A stretch of 64,000 nucleotides of DNA from Microbotryomycetes sp. JL201 (taxonomy: Eukaryota; Basidiomycota; Microbotryomycetes). The notes under the pieces were generated by a model. That model was not told where the DNA came from, did no database searches, and saw only the letters and a program-made list of their open reading frames with translations. The stretch spans positions 175,974 through 239,973 of the forward strand of contig JAQYUZ010000024.1 of assembly GCA_033819885.1 (NCBI GenBank). Direction: 5' to 3'. Numbering within the stretch: the stretch's first letter is position 1; the number at the start of each line of letters is the position of its first letter. Positions 63,865 to 64,000 of this stretch are shown in pieces. The position numbers and the translations under genes were made by a program.

Positions 63865-64000
63865 AGAGGTACGGCCGTTATTTTACTTAGCTGCGCGTGA
63901 CTCGATTCAGTCGGGAGCGTTCTATGCTCGAATGGATATACGCTTTCGTGCATCTTGAAATGCCAAATTTCTAGTCTCGTACCTGTATCTGATGAGAAAC
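63865..64000. other. Window end, possible continuation of the last gene
   Basis: The final 136 nt follow the proposed stop of the transcription factor. A GGTCAATGAAGAGGTACGG segment offers further GT donors, so more exons may lie beyond the window. Confidence 0.4.

Overview
The window looks like nuclear DNA of a basidiomycete fungus. It is gene-dense, with both strands in use. Most genes are split by many introns of about 50-65 nt. The protein set is fungal: a Pdr-type ABC transporter with a GRPGAGCTT Walker A, a Pmt4 mannosyltransferase, Mcl1/Ctf4, a Zn2Cys6 factor, a FunK1-type kinase and an NRPS. Very short coding exons and GCAAG-type GC-AG introns recur. A small-genome Pucciniomycotina (Mixia-like) would fit, but the species is an inference. 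Exon coordinates below come from reading splice sites by eye, keeping codon phase across every junction and matching conserved family motifs. No transcript data were used.

Left part (1-7.5 kb): the C-terminus of a Mup1-like amino-acid permease, a JmjN/JmjC histone demethylase with an extended PHD finger, and casein kinase 2 alpha.

Accessory block (7.6-20.1 kb): two tandem paralogues of a family I do not recognise, then two tandem membrane-anchored GH26-like glycosidases, all on the minus strand. A divergent NRPS (A-T-C-T) follows on the plus strand. This is the least housekeeping-like stretch.

Middle (20.2-31 kb): a Rab4/Ypt4-like GTPase, mitochondrial ATP synthase subunit epsilon (64 aa in three exons), a HID1 trafficking protein, a small zinc-ribbon protein and TSC1/hamartin, a TORC1 pathway regulator.

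Gene-poor gap (31-33.8 kb): an imperfect palindrome of about 1.2 kb with arms of about 0.56-0.58 kb and a 40-nt centre. It carries two facing copies of a small unknown ORF, one of them broken.

Right part (33.8-64 kb): a Rad60-SLD/SUMO-like protein, Pmt4 (15 exons), a full-length Pdr-type ABC transporter (13 exons), a FunK1 kinase, two small uncertain genes, eIF4A divergent from Pdx1 (E3-binding component of pyruvate dehydrogenase), peroxisomal 3-ketoacyl-CoA thiolase with a PTS2, the replisome protein Mcl1/Ctf4, and a Zn2Cys6 transcription factor at the edge.

I saw no rRNA, convincing tRNA, CRISPR array, transposase or reverse transcriptase.
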